A DNA stretch of 64,000 nt from Caprimulgus europaeus (lineage: Eukaryota > Chordata > Aves > Caprimulgiformes > Caprimulgidae). Positions 1-12,700 of the stretch are shown here, piece after piece (position 1 is the stretch's first letter; each line of letters starts with the position of its first letter). Location: assembly GCA_907165065.1 (NCBI GenBank), contig OU015534.1, positions 12,655,686-12,719,685 on the forward strand, read 5' to 3'. The position numbers were made by a program, and so were the translations under genes. The notes beneath the pieces are model-generated. The model saw only the letters and a list, made by a program, of their open reading frames with translations, was not told where the DNA came from and did no database searches.

Positions 1-2577
1 GGGTCCTAGCTGACCGGTGGTGCTGGCACCTTGCTGGTATTGGGGTCAGCAAAGTAATCTGTAGTGCTGGAGCTCAAGTGTTTCTCTGCAGTGTGAAATG
101 TAGCTCTGACCTTGTGGGTGACTGATACTGTCTTCTCATCCTGGCCTGCACAGAATACCCAAGTGCTCTGCATGAGTTTTGTCTCTTGCCTGGATCTGTA
201 GTACGGCTGACTCATTCAGCTTGATAAGATAAACACAGAGCTTGAATAGTCAAGTACCTGTGCTGGGAACTAACTCTTGAGGGATCCTCAGTCTGGCAAA
301 TAAAGGTGTAGCTGGATGTAGTGGCTGAAAGCTGAAACTAGACAGACAAGTTTGGAGCTTGCTCTTGGCCATTAAAGCAAAATAAAGCTCAGCAGCTTTC
401 AGGACTTGTACTTACTATTCTTCCCACAGCTGGAGCCTTGAGTGGCTCTCAAGGATGCTCTAGTTCCTGCTATGCTTTTCTGGCCTCTGCTGCATGTGGA
501 GAGTAGATAATCTTGGCAGTGCCCAGGACCTTAAATATTACTTATCATAGAATTGTTAGGGTTGGAAGAGACCTTAAAGATCATCCAGTTCCAACCCCCC
601 TGCCATGAGCAGGGACACCTTCCACTAGACCAGGTTGCTCAAAGCTTCATCTAGCCTGGCCTTGGACACTTCCAGGGAGGTGACATCCACAACTTCCTTG
701 GGCAACCTGTTCCAGTGTCTCACCACTTGTATTGCAGTGAAACTACAAGATTACTTGCTATTAAACCTCTTGAAACCTTGAGTTGTGATGGTGAGCATCT
801 GTTCTGCTGGCACCACTGAGGTGTGGGGATCAGTCCTGAGTGGGCTTTGCCCTGTTGCTGCAGCTGCCTCCAGGGTGGCGTGAGGAACCACCTTCTGTGC
901 CTTCTGAAGCACAGCAAAACTTCTTGGGCTCTGTCCCTGGGGTGTGAGGCTGCTCTGGAGCCTTGCTTGGAGGAATGAGTTCTTTGGAGCATGGGGTTGA
1001 AGGGGGAGACCTATTGCACTCAACTGCTGTTGCAGAGGTTGGGTGGCACATCAGTGTGTAGGAGCACACAGGGGATGAATGGGCAGGCACAGAGCCAGCA
1101 CTGTCACTGCACTGAATTGATGCTCAGAGAATGATGGGCTGGAATGGTGTGTGCCAGGCTCCTGTGAAGATTGCTGCCAGTGAAGCCTGGCACGTAGGTG
1201 CTCGGTAGCACTGCACAGGTAGTGTCTGCTGCTGTCCTGCCTGGGTCCCAGCTGAGTTCTTCCTCTTGCAGTGAAGCTGAAGAAGCAATACTGCTGCTGG
1301 CTGGTGAGGGCTAGAGGTGGCAGTGGCTGCTGGATACTCCCAGCTGGGACCTTACTGGGAAGAAGCTTACTTTGGCTTCAGCCTCTGGGCTGCTGGTCTG
1401 GGAGAGGCTGCGTGCTTCCTGGTAGCAGCAGCAATAAACCTCCTTGGGAAACTGGGCTTGGGGACTGGTTTCCCCAGGCCTATGTGTGGGTAGTGATTCC
1501 TGTGTGCCTTCCTGGAGGAAGGGGTAGGTGGAGTGTCTGTTTGGTAGCAGCTGTGAGGAATGCCTCCCTTGCAGGTGGGTGAGTCAGGTGAGGCTGGGCC
1601 TGTGCTCTGCCTCCCTTCCTCCTGCTCGGGTGTCCTGTAGGCTGGGGAGAGGCTGGGAAGCACAGTGAGATGGGTGAGGGTGTTTCAAACTTGCCTGCAG
1701 CAGCAAGAGCCTTCTGGAGAGCATCCATCTGGGTTGCTGTCTGGTATGTGCCTGTAGTGAGGCTGAGCCAATGTGGAGAGTGCCAGTCCTTCTCCTTGCA
1801 GCCCTGTATCCTTCTCCTGCAGCTTTCTCCCCTAACTGGGGATACTGTCCCCTGTTTGGAAGGGTAGCGAAAGTGTCATTGCCCAGTAGGGTGCACCCAG
1901 CGTCTGAGGTGCTGGGTTACGGGGTGGTAGCTCTTGTTGGGAGGGTTTTGTGCAAGGATATGAAACCAGGAACTTGGAGATCAGAAACTGGTGTTTGTTT
2001 CTGAACTGATGGTTTTCCTTCTGCATGCAGTGGGTCTGCCAGTGTTGTTGTGTTGCTTCTCTGGTGGGGATCAGTGGGCAGGAGCCCAAAGCTGATCGTA
2101 AAAGTACTGCTCTGTGGAGAGTGTGGGCCAGCTCTGCATCTCCCTTGGACACCTTGCTTCAGGGTCAGGCAGACTGCTGTACTGGGTGGGTGTGGGTGGC
2201 AAGATCATGCTTGTTGTGGGTGATAATATTGGAGCCTGTACAACAGGAGCAAGGCTAAGGGGCTGGAAATGTGGTGCTGTGGTTGGAAGCTTTCCTAGCT
2301 GCCTTGAAATGTTAGGATCCTGCCTTGGAAGGACTGCTGGTGGTAGATGGTGGGGAGACAGCAGAGCTGGGGAGACAGGGCCAGGTTCAGAAGTAGGGAG
2401 TGTATGGTTCAACTGGAATGGTGTATGCTGGTGTGCTACCAGCGGAGAGCAGTGCTGGCCAGATACACGTGACTGGACCTCTGAAGCAGTGCTTGAGATT
2501 TGCTGATCTGCAGGGCTGTGCTTTGCAGGCTGCCCTCCTGGGAAAGCAGCTGCCTGATCTGAGCTTCCTCTCCACAG
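1..2577. other. Upstream region or 5' UTR intron of ELOVL1
   Basis: No coding exon is recognisable here. The first ELOVL1 coding exon opens with a strong splice acceptor (pyrimidine tract, then CAG at 2575-2577). At least one non-coding 5' exon must therefore lie upstream, either in this stretch or left of the window. CpG dinucleotides are sparse throughout, so I see no CpG-island promoter; the ELOVL1 promoter is probably off the left edge. AATAAA (381-386) and ATTAAA (371-376) could mark the 3' end of the neighbouring gene (MED8 in the mammalian order), but no MED8 coding sequence is visible. One CR1 fragment lies at 545-735. Confidence 0.55.
545..735 (-). repeat. CR1 retrotransposon 3' end fragment
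   Basis: The stretch starts with CATAGAATTGTTAGGGTTGG and continues with the typical CR1 words for 'accttaaagatcatccag', 'caggttgctc' and 'ggcaacctgttccagtgtct'. The order of these words places the element on the minus strand, with its 3' end at about 545 and its 5' truncation near 735. CR1 non-LTR elements are the most abundant interspersed repeat of birds and are usually 5'-truncated like this one. Confidence 0.93.
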
Positions 2578-2593
2578 AGATACTGCCACCACC

Positions 2594-5222
2594 ATGGAGG
2601 GGATTGTGACCATGTATCAGGACTTCATGAAGAAAGCAGGTGAGTGTTTGGCTCTGCCCAGCTGCAGGGCAGGTGGCACTGCATGCCTTACTGCCACAGG
2701 CACAGGGCAGTGCTCTGTCATCCCTGAAGCAGTCTGGGTCTGGCTGCATCCTGCCTCTGCCCTGATGTAGATGCAGCTTTTTGGGGGTTTTTTTTTGTGT
2801 TTTTTTTTGAGGGGGAGGCTGCTGGTTATGAGGTTGTCTTGCCTTAGTGCCCATGCATGCCCTTTTGGGGCGCTTTGCTCTCCTGAGTCTCCAGGATGCC
2901 CTGCAGTGTGGTTTTAGACTGTACCCTTGGCTGGATTCCCCAGCCTCTGCTCCCAGACTGCCTTGCTACCTGCACTCCTGTCCTAGGAGCACAGGATTGC
3001 CATGTCAGTGCCTCAGCTCTGGCAGCAGCGTTGCTGGCAGCAGGTTGGGTGAGGATGTAACTGCCCTGCACTGTGGCTCTCTGCAGACCCCCGCATTGCT
3101 GACTATCCGCTGATGCAGTCCCCGTTCCTTGTGCTGGGCATCCTTCTGGCGTACGTCTACTTTGTGCTGTCCTTGGGTCCTCGGCTAATGGCCAACAGGA
3201 AGCCTTTAAACCTGAAGACGTTTATGGTGCTATACAACTTCTTTCTGGTGGGACTCTCGCTCTACATAGTCTATGAGGTGAGTTGTTGGCAATAAGCTTC
3301 GTGTGGTGTATATAAAGCAGCCCATGCAGGCTGTGTGGGTGATGAGGAGCCCTTTTGCAGGCTGTTCCCTGCCCTTCTGCCCAGGGCTTGAGAAGTGCAG
3401 TGGGGGATGTGTGGGGCCTTGCCCTGATCGTGCTCTTGTTGCAGTTCCTGATGGCAGGGTGGCTTACTGGGTATACCTGGCGATGTGACCCCGTGGACTT
3501 CTCACAGGACCCCAAGGCCCTCAGGGTGAGTTCTCATTCTTCTCCCAATAAGTGGGGATGGCCCTTAGTGCTTGTGTTTGGACAGCAAGGTCACAGCTAC
3601 CTGCCTCTCCTGAAGCAGACTTACAGTCCCTGGCTCATCCCAGGGTTACTGCATGGAGACCCTTGGTAACTGGGCATGTTCAGACTGAGGTGGGTCTCTA
3701 ATGTCAACCTGCTCTGTTACAGATGGTCAGTGTTGCTTGGCTCTTTGTATTCTCCAAGTTCATCGAACTGACGGACACGGTGAGTTACTGAGGAGGCCTT
3801 GTCACTGCTTGCAGGAGGGGGAGGTGGGGCCCAGTGTGCTTGGGGTAGGTGCTTTCTTCAGCCCTTCCAGTCTGATCTGGCAGTGCTTCTCTCTGGCATC
3901 ACTGCCAGGAAGGCCACTCTGGGCTGTTGCAGAGGCTGTTCTTGGCATGTTACAGCTCTGGAAGCTGTGGCATGACCTAATGTGTGGTGCAGTGAGCCTG
4001 GGGGAGAGGGAAGTGTCACTGAGATCAGCCACTGAATTAGTGGCCTGGTGTGCTCTAGCTGCTCCCAGGGTTGGGGCATCCTGAGCATCATTTTCCAGGA
4101 CATCCTGAGGTCCTTGATGTTGTTGGGCTCTCATTGCAGGTGATCTTTGTCCTGAGGAAGAAGAATGAACAGGTCACATTCCTGCACCTCTTCCACCACT
4201 CTGTTCTGCCTTGGAGTTGGTGGTGGGGAGCAAAGTTTGGTCCAGGTAAGAGGGAAACTGTCTGGGTGCACTGCTTGGGGGAAGGGTGGGGCTAGCTCCA
4301 GCATGCTGAGGAGGGTTTTTTGGCCCTGCTAGGTTCCTAGGAGCTCTTTGTTGTGCTAATTGCTGTAAAGGATTGATTTATGCTAATTAAAATCTGTTTT
4401 AACAGGGGGAATGGGCTCATTCCATGCCATGATCAATTCCATGGTGCATGTTGTCATGTACTTCTACTATGGGCTCTCAGCAGCAGGACCTGCCTTTCAG
4501 AAGTACCTGTGGTGGAAGAAGCACATCACGGCCATCCAGCTGGTGAGTCTCTGCTGTGGAGCAGAGTGTGTGCTCTTGGACCCCCTGATGTGAGGTGCAG
4601 GCCAGCCCTTGTACCTATGAGAGGTGCAGCCAGCAGCTGTAGTTGTCTCTTCTGCAGCCTCTTACTCTGGGTTTCTAGCAGCTCTGGCCTACTGTGTGGC
4701 TCTGATAGCCCTGGCAGCCTAGTTAGGGTATGGGTGCTGCTCAGCCCACTGCCCCTGGGCTGCAGCCACATTGGGAGGGTGAGAGGCACATACTGTCTTG
4801 AGACCAGTGCCTGCCTCTTCCAGCTGCTGCTGACTCTGCCTCACCATAAGGACTCCTACTTCAGAGCAGGAAAGGAGCCTATTGGTTTCACTTAGAAAGA
4901 AGGTCTGTAGTGGGATCCCTGATCCTGCTCCCATTAATAACTTGTTCCTGCTCTGTCTTGTTACCAGGCACAGTTCGTGATTGTCTCTGTCCACATCTCC
5001 CAGTATTACTTCATGCCCAGCTGCCAGTACCAGTTCCCCATCTTCATCCACCTCATCTGGATTTATGGGACCATCTTCTTCATCCTCTTCTCCAACTTTT
5101 GGTACCAGTCCTACACTAAGGGCAAACGGTTGCCCAGGGTGGCTCAGCAAACAGCCCAGCACAACGGTAGCAGCATCCATGAGAATGGCATTGTTGCCAA
5201 TGGCAAGGTCAAAGCCAACTAG
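2594..5222 (+). CDS. ELOVL1: ELOVL1, very-long-chain fatty acid elongase 1
   Basis: Coding exons are 2594-2639, 3087-3277, 3445-3525, 3723-3779, 4140-4245, 4406-4542 and 4968-5222. They total 873 nt (290 aa; human 279), all with GT-AG introns and matching phases. The enzyme catalyses the first, condensing step of very-long-chain fatty acid elongation in the ER, adding malonyl-CoA carbons to saturated and monounsaturated C20-C26 acyl-CoAs. Seen: the family histidine box HLFHH inside [17 protein letters not shown] (exon 5), [21 protein letters not shown] (shown in part), the hydrophobic helices of a multi-pass ER protein, and a C-terminal KVKAN, a dilysine-type ER retention signal. The start ATG has an excellent Kozak context (GCCACCACCATGG). 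It lies 16 nt inside an exon beginning at 2578, so the 5' UTR is split. The gene converges on CDC20, as in mammals. Confidence 0.97.
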
Positions 5223-6440
5223 AGGGCAAGGCCCTCCCAGAGCCAATGAGAGCCCCGGGGCGGAGGCAGCTGGGACCTGTTCCCCTGCTCCTGGGTGCCA
5301 CTAGCCAAGTCAAGTGCCTACAGACTGTTGTACCCCTGTGCCTAGCCCTGCTGTCTTCTGTCTGCATGCCCAGCCCCTCTGTTCTGAACAGCCATGGGCA
5401 ACCTCTCTCACTCCTGGGAGGGCTTGTGCTGTTTCTCAGTGTTGCTGAGCAGAGAGGCAGCTGCCTGCATCACAGCTGTGGGGCTGCAGTCCCATTCCAG
5501 TGTTTCCAAAGGAACTTCCCCCAAGTGCCTACATCTGGCCCTTCTGCCTGGGGGCCACTTCCTTCTGAGTAGGACCAAAAGAAGAGACTGGCCCCTGTCC
5601 TGGTGCCCTCTCCTCTGTCTCATCAGAGCCTGTGTGAATGAGCAGACTTGTCCCCAGTTGCTTGCTGCTGCCAGCTCAAGCGTGAGTGCTCCTGCTCTAC
5701 CATGCCTTGTGCCACCTTGTTCCATGACACAGTGCTGCATGTCCCTTCTGGTCCCTGTGTGCCCAGGTTGGGGGTCCTGCCCTGGTGTATGTGTGCTCAG
5801 GTGTGGCTGTGGAGAATGTAGGGGCAGTGTGTATGGGACTCAAGGGCCCAGACCTGCCCAGTACAGTACCCAGGTACCCATGCCCTGTGCCTAGTACATA
5901 GCAGGGGTTGTGACAACCCAAAATGCCTCCCTCACACAATAAGCCCAGGTTGCCTTGCCTTTCTGTGCCTGGGCTGGGTGCTTGGTGTGTGCTTTAGCCA
6001 CACTTAACCTGATCCTGTATGGCAGCTGGTGGCTTGCTCCAGAGTGGGGGAGGCCAAGCTCAGCCTTGCCTTGGACCACTTCCATTTCTGCAAACTCAAG
6101 ACTTGAGCAATAATTGCCCCTAGAATCAGCTCTTGGGCTCTCCTGCTTGGGACCAGCCTTGGTCTGGCCCAGTGTGAGCACAGCAGAGGATGGTTGTAGT
6201 GTGCCCTGCTGTGGTGTAATAGTGAGCACCTCTTGCCTTTATGGATCCAACTGAGTGTGGGTGCAGGTGTACTTGCCCCTACAGCAGGGCAGTGCAGCAG
6301 TTCTCCTGGGCCTGGTGCCCATCACCTGCTCTGGCTGTAACCAAAACCATGCTGGTGGCCTTGAGGATGAGGTGAAGGAGCCAGGCCCTGTCAGATCGGG
6401 CTGCTCTTCTATCACAAATAAACAAACAGAAGGAGAAATG
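5223..6440 (+). other. ELOVL1: ELOVL1 3' UTR
   Basis: This non-coding stretch follows the TAG stop at 5220-5222 without a further splice-bounded coding exon. It ends at the first good polyadenylation signal and a downstream T/GT-rich tract (about 6440-6475), giving a 3' UTR of about 1.2 kb. No conserved open frame is seen. Confidence 0.75.
6417..6422 (+). terminator. ELOVL1: Poly(A) signal AATAAA of ELOVL1
   Basis: A canonical AATAAA lies 1.2 kb after the stop codon, followed within 25-50 nt by a T-rich element (TCTCTTGTTTTTGACTTG). It is the first such signal downstream of ELOVL1 on the plus strand. Confidence 0.8.
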
Positions 6441-9400
6441 TCTCTGCTCTCTTGTTTTTGACTTGCTGTGCTGAGAAGCTGTTCCAGGTGTGTGATCCTG
6501 CCCAGTGGGGTTAGAGCCAGGGCTGGAATAAGCAGCTGGTGTAGCAGGTTTGTGTGTTGGGGGGAGAAGGTGATAGCAGTGTGCTGATGAAGCAGATGGC
6601 AGATTGTTTCCAAGGGCTTCGGTAGAGCAGTGCTCAGGGCAGGAAATGTGTCAAGGCTCCTGTTGTGAAAGTGGCTCCACCCTGTGAAAGAATGGCTGGG
6701 GTGGAGCACTGGGTGCAGGCTGGGACCTGGGCCAGCTGCCCAGGAGAAGCGGCTGCTTTTCAGAAATCCTGAGGTGTGGCAGAGCAGGAAATAGAGACCC
6801 TGGAAACCCAGGTGAGGGGCAAGTGGCAGTCTGTTGCTTTCTGCATCTGCTGAAGCCAAAGCTGCTGCCATCGGTGAATGCCCCTGCAGCATAGATCCAT
6901 GCAGCCTTAAAATAGCCTCTGGCTGCTGCACTGTAGCATTCTCCCAGTTATTGCCACTTCTCTGTAGGCAGGAGAGCTTGCTCTGGTCCCTGCTGAAGTG
7001 GTGTGCAGTGTGAGTTCAGTGCTCAGAAGTTACTGCTTCAGGAGCTGTAGGTGACAGTTGAGCTGAGATGGAGTTTTTTCCTGTCTAGCCTCCTTCTCCC
7101 CTCAGCTGGCTCTTGGTGAAGACAGGACTGTCTTTGCTTTTGCCCAAAATAGTAACAATACTTTAAACTACTTGCACTTGGCATTTTAAAATGGGCTGTT
7201 CCCTATGTGTGCTGTGCTCTCCCTTCCTCCCATTGTTTCTGCTGGCTGTGATCTTTCCACGGGCTGGTAATTTATACCCTGTCATGGTCAGTCTGGGCTG
7301 CTGCTCTAAACTGAATTCACACCTTATATGGCTGTGTTTCCTGGGCCTGCTGGGTCAGTGCCCAGCTCTTTCCTCTTCTCTCTCCAGGGCAGTGGGACTA
7401 GTATGGGGCTGAAGTAAGACACTGCCATATCAACACCTTTCAGTAATGCTCAGAGGACTTTGCAGAGGTGTGTAATGCACAGCTTCTGGGGGTGGGTGTG
7501 TGTTCAGGAGAGAAGCAAGACAGGCTCTGTCTGAGAAAGATAAACTGTTGTTACATGGGAGTGAAGAAACTACCCCAGCTTTCAGGCATGTAAAGCCTTC
7601 CTTCCAGGATCAGGAACCACTGGAAACCTTAATCTGCTGTGGGGACACACCGAGCAAGGTTGTGCTGACTCCTAGCATTAAGGTGCAGGGGTGTGGGACA
7701 GAGCACCTACAACAGCAGCACAGCTCTAGGAAAGAGCCAAATCTTTCATGTGGGTTCCTGCCCCCTTCCCCATTGGATTCAGCTGCTACCCTAGGATTTG
7801 CTTCTGAAGAAGGAGGAAAGCTATATCTTCTTCCCTGGACCTGCCCTGCTCTTTCCCAGGTGGTCAAATGGGGATGCACCAACAGCCCCCCTGGGAAGGT
7901 GCTGGGCTCACCTGCTGCAAGCTGGTTTTGGAGACCATGCCCCCATCTCAGCCATAGGTGGATGGGTGTGGGGTGCATGTTAGTGCCAACACCTTTGAAG
8001 GCTCCAGCTGCTTAAAGCTTGGGAGGCAGAGCAGGAGCCTGGTGCCAGGTACAGTGGGGCACTGTGCTAAGAGGAAGGTGAAAACAGTTAATAATCCACC
8101 CTCAGCTAATCACAGGCTGATGGGAGGCACAGGCTTTGTTGAGCTGTTTTACACAGGCCAAGGTGTTAATCTGCTGTGCCATGTCCCTGGCAGCCCCTGG
8201 CTGTGCTGGTGCAGCTGAAGGACAAGCTTCATGGGTCTGGTCTCGGACACATGCAGAGCAGCATGACAGCAGTAGCAGATACACTCCCTGCAACTTGCAC
8301 CAGCATGACTGAGCCTGGAAAAAATGCATTTTCCAAGTGGTGGAGAGTCAAGCTCTACCAAATGTCAGCTGAGCCCTGCTTCCCTACATGCAGCCTCAGC
8401 TTGGCACCAGGGCTTCCCCTCAGCAGGAGGAGAGGGCAGAGATCAGGGCTGGTGGAAGAATACATGACTAAGGGCTGTGCACTGAGTTGATGGTGCTTTG
8501 GGTGTCTCTTGCATGACATCCAAGGTGGCTGTGGCAACATAAACTAACCTTTTTTTTTTCCATCAGGCTTCATGTGCCATTGCCAGCCCCTTTCTGGCCT
8601 TTGGGATGATTACTGCTGTTGCTGTATCTTTCCAGCCCCTGCCCCCCCCTTTCTTTCCAATAGCATTTAGCTCCTAAATTCAGTACTAAACTCACTGTAA
8701 GAATAGCTGTTCTAGCCCAGCACTCTAAGAGCAGGCAGCATTGGCTGCAGCAGAGGCTTCACAGAGCTGAGCAAGACTAATGGTGGTGTGTAGGTGACAC
8801 TACAGCTCAGACTGCCAAGAACAAGTCCCCAGACTGCTCTGACACAGGTGATCAGTGCTGGTAGTTACCTGCAGAGGCACAGCAAGGCCCACCTGGCCAA
8901 GAGGCAGGACACAGCTGAAGCTAGAGAGAGCCTGTGTGCACCTCCCCAGCACAGCTGGCAGCAGTGGGGCAGAGGGCCCTCCCTTAGGCAGAGGCCACTC
9001 TAGAGCTGGTTCACTGCTCTGTGAAAGCTGAGGCTAGTCAGGGATACTTCCTTCTAGCCCAGCTGCAGGGGTGGAGCGTTGGGAAAGGTTGTTTTTGACA
9101 CACTGATCAGGGATAGAGGGCTAAGAAGTCACCCAGGCTCTAACCCTTTATTCTAAAAGAAACTAAGAGCACAGACATGGATATAGAGGCCCTCTTCCTC
9201 CCCTAACACTTCCCTTTCTCTTACCAGAGCCAGTATCCAGCCACAGGCCAGGCTGCTCCATGATTCTGGTTTGAGAAAGTGTGAGGTGCAAGGAATGCTG
9301 CATTTCCTTGCTAGAGGGGGGACAGACTTCTACAGCCACAAGCTCAATAGCAGCTTCTTTGGGAGAGCAGTTACTGCTGCTAGCAGAAAACCCAGACCTA

Positions 9401-9690
9401 GAGTCTTTCAGTGCTACAGCTTCCCCCTGAAGCCTCACTTGTGATCAGAATTAAGATGGAGCAGGTGACACACCTGCCTCAGCTGGGACTGATACAGAAG
9501 TACAGCCATTGCACAAGATCCTTCTTCTTCCAGAACTCCAGGGCTATGCTAGATTAAGGCTGCTGTAAACTGGCCCTGAAGAGCAAGAGCTCCACCACTT
9601 GCCCAGGTCCCAAATGCCAGGGAGGAGGGGCTTGGTTCCCTGAGCCCTGTTTTTTTCTTCCATCAGACTCCTTAAGTCCAATTAAAGCAG
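6441..9690. other. Intergenic spacer between convergent ELOVL1 and CDC20
   Basis: About 3.2 kb between two convergent poly(A) signals. I see no exon, RNA gene or recognisable transposon; the open frames here have no family-like content. There is a short poly-T run near 8550-8560. Confidence 0.6.
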
Positions 9691-9696
9691 TTTATT
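9691..9696 (-). terminator. CDC20: Poly(A) signal AATAAA of CDC20
   Basis: TTTATT on the plus strand is AATAAA on the minus strand, 66 nt downstream of the CDC20 stop codon. That gives a short 3' UTR. Confidence 0.8.
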
Positions 9697-9761
9697 AACA
9701 TTTAAAATACTGTACAGTGTGTAAACCATATTTCCCCCCTCCCCCCAACAGCACTGTGCCC

Positions 9762-12700
9762 TCATCGGATGCTCTGGTGAATGATGCTGCTTTTGGCACT
9801 GTTTGCCTTCTCTTTCTCTTTCTTCTTTATGGGGTCCATCTCAAAACAGCGCCAGAGCCGCAGTGTTTCATCAGCGGCTGCTGAGGCCACTGTTGCACCA
9901 TCAGGACTCATAGTCAGGTTCAGGACTCTGGCAGTGTGACCTAAGGAGGAGGTGTGCCATCAGGGCAGGGCTGATCACCAGCTTCCCCGATCCCTCTGGT
10001 TCTACCACAGTGGTAAAGTTTGCTCTCAGATACCCCATGAGCCCCACCACCCTGCTGTGGCAATGTCAATTTGCACCTTAGGCATGCATTTAGGGCAACA
10101 GCCTTGTCTTCAGGCGCCTACAGGAGTGGCTCCCTCTAGTACCCTAACATGGGACATCATTCTGCATCAGTAATGCTCCAAGCTAGATCACCAGTCTGCT
10201 CACACCAAGGGCTGCACCTGCCCTCAGCCTCTAGCAGCCCTCCCTTCCCCAGGCAAAGGACCCAGCCTACCTCGCAGCTCCATGACCTTGGACATGGTTG
10301 GATACTTCCATATAACCAGCTGATTCTGTGCAAAGCCATGGCCTGAAATGAACTCCTTATAGTTTGCTGACCACAGGATAGAACAGACCTGGGAAGAGAT
10401 AGCAGTACAGGTAAGACAAGCTGTGCTATGCTCACCAGCAGAGATGAACATGGTTCTCTCCTTTCCCATGTCTCTGGGCCTCAGGAGCCAGCAGCTCTGT
10501 ATAGGTGTCCTGGCAGGTGTTTGTCACCGAGCTGATGTACATTGCTTACCTGGGAATGGGCATCGACAGCACTGAGGCAGGTGCCAGAGCACACATTCCA
10601 GATGCGAATGTGTCTGTCACTAGTCCCACCTCCGGTGGCTAGAACATTTGACTGCCAGGGACACCATGCCACAGCCTGGGAGAAATGAAGGGTGAATTTT
10701 AAGACATGCAACAGGCAACCTGTGCACAGCCAGTGCTGTGTGTCTGCCTTGCACACAGACATGTGCCCACACCTCACCCACAGCAGCCCTGCACTCACCT
10801 TGACAGCACCCTGGTGCTGAGAGAAGGTCTGTACAGGAGCAAAGTCTCCACTGTTCCCCTGGGTGCATGGCCAGACGTTCACCAGGTTGTCATTGCCACC
10901 ACTGGCCAGGTAGCGGCCATCTTGAGACCACTTGAGTCCACACACCTCCTGCGTGTGGCCAGCAAGTGTGGCCACGTGGTGCTCGGCCACTCTGACATCA
11001 TGGTGGTGGATGTGGCCAGTCCGTGCCCCACTGCAGAGAGAAGGCTTGCAGGGTTAGACTGGCACAGATTTGCTGTCCTTTTGTGCTGTTGCAAGGCTGA
11101 TGTACCTGTCACTGGGTTCCAACCAGTGTGACTGGCCTGTTGGCATGAGCAAAGCAGCCACAGAAGCCCTTCACAAATGGCAAGGGAAGAGAAGCCTTTT
11201 CCCCACAGTCCCAATAGAACAGACAGAACAAGAAGCCCAAGGCAGGACAGAAACTCCTCTCTGCCATCACTAACCTGCACCACTCCCAGATCTAGGATAT
11301 AGGAGTCTGCAACAGCTGGACACTGCCCTTCACCCACTCCTACCCACTGCTTTACCTGGAGAGGATGTAGCTGTTCCAGCTGAGGGACCCCACACGAGAA
11401 GAATGGCTGGTCATATTTCGGAGACGTTTCTGATTCTGTATGTCCCATAGCTAGAGAGGCAAATCAATAAGTTCTCCAAAGGATGAGGAAACCCAGCCCT
11501 GATCCTGTGCCATAGGAACCTCACTGCACAGGCTCTGACATTCAACCTTGTCAGTATGGGAGCAGAGATCAATTTGTATCTCATGCATCCAGAACAAAAA
11601 GTTAACTCCAGGTGTCAGAAAACACCAAAACCAAACTCTGCCTTGCTGCTGCAGTTGGTCACTGGCCACAGATATTTCCACCCATACCAGTAAAGGCAAG
11701 TCAGAGTGCATTGCATCCTTCTTATGCTAGCCAGGCCTTTGTCCCAAGGCTCCAAAGCTCCAGCAATCCCTAGACAACACTCAAGTTTTACTCCTGCACT
11801 CACCTGGACCTCAGCATTACTTGTGCCAACAGCAAGGTAGTTTCCTTCTTTAATCCATGACACAGAGGAAACATAATCATCAGGATGCTCCATCTGCAGC
11901 AGCTGGATAATCTCCCCAGAGGCATGATTCCATAGGTAGACAGAGTTGTCCAGAGCCACTGCCAGGAAGTTCTGAGTGCTCCAGTCAATGAGATTCAGAT
12001 CTGTAGTTTGGAAGAGCAATGTAGGTCACACTGCACTTACCTGGAGAGCCCTGCCCTTCACCAGTGCTGAAGGGCAGATCTTCCACCTGCACCAGGGGTG
12101 GGTGCGTGTGTGCACACACACATACGTGTACACACACACAGTTAAGGGACAGTCTTCTGAGTGTCATGATGCCCAGCTAGTGCAGTCAGGTAGCCTTGAG
12201 CCAAGTCACTACACAGCACTCTGGACCACTGCTCCTATAAGGCTACAGAGACACTCCAGAAGCGGCTAGTGCCAGCCTGGCTGCACTCAGCACTGCAGCC
12301 TACTTACAATAGTCATTGCGGATCTCCGGCGCATCCAGGATCCGGTCTGGCATTGAGGGAATGTATCTGCCATTCTTCCTGCTGGAGCCAGGTGTCACCT
12401 TCTGACTGTAGAGCACTTTCAGGTTATTCTGATAGCCTGTGCACAGAGGAACAGATCTGTTAACCTGAGTTACTGTTTCCTCCCAGCTGAGCACTGCTTA
12501 CCCAACTGGAGATCCCTTCCATTGGAAATGAAGTCCTGAGAGAAGAGAGGCTCAGAAGAGCTCTGTGTGCCAACATAATTTGCAGTGTTAACTGCTGAAC
12601 CAAGGTGAGCTCAGATTGCCTCATTCACAGGAACAACTCTAACTGACAAGCACTTGGTTTTCTGTATTCCATTGTGTTTAGTGACAGTTAAGCTATAAAG

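Noticed and set aside
371-386. ATTAAA and AATAAA as the 3' end of MED8
   Set aside because: Position would fit the mammalian gene order, but no MED8 coding sequence is visible, so they were not called as a terminator.
6239-6931. 230-codon minus-strand frame beyond ELOVL1
   Set aside because: It is antisense to the ELOVL1 3' UTR and poly(A) site, with composition of chance GC-rich frame and no family motif.
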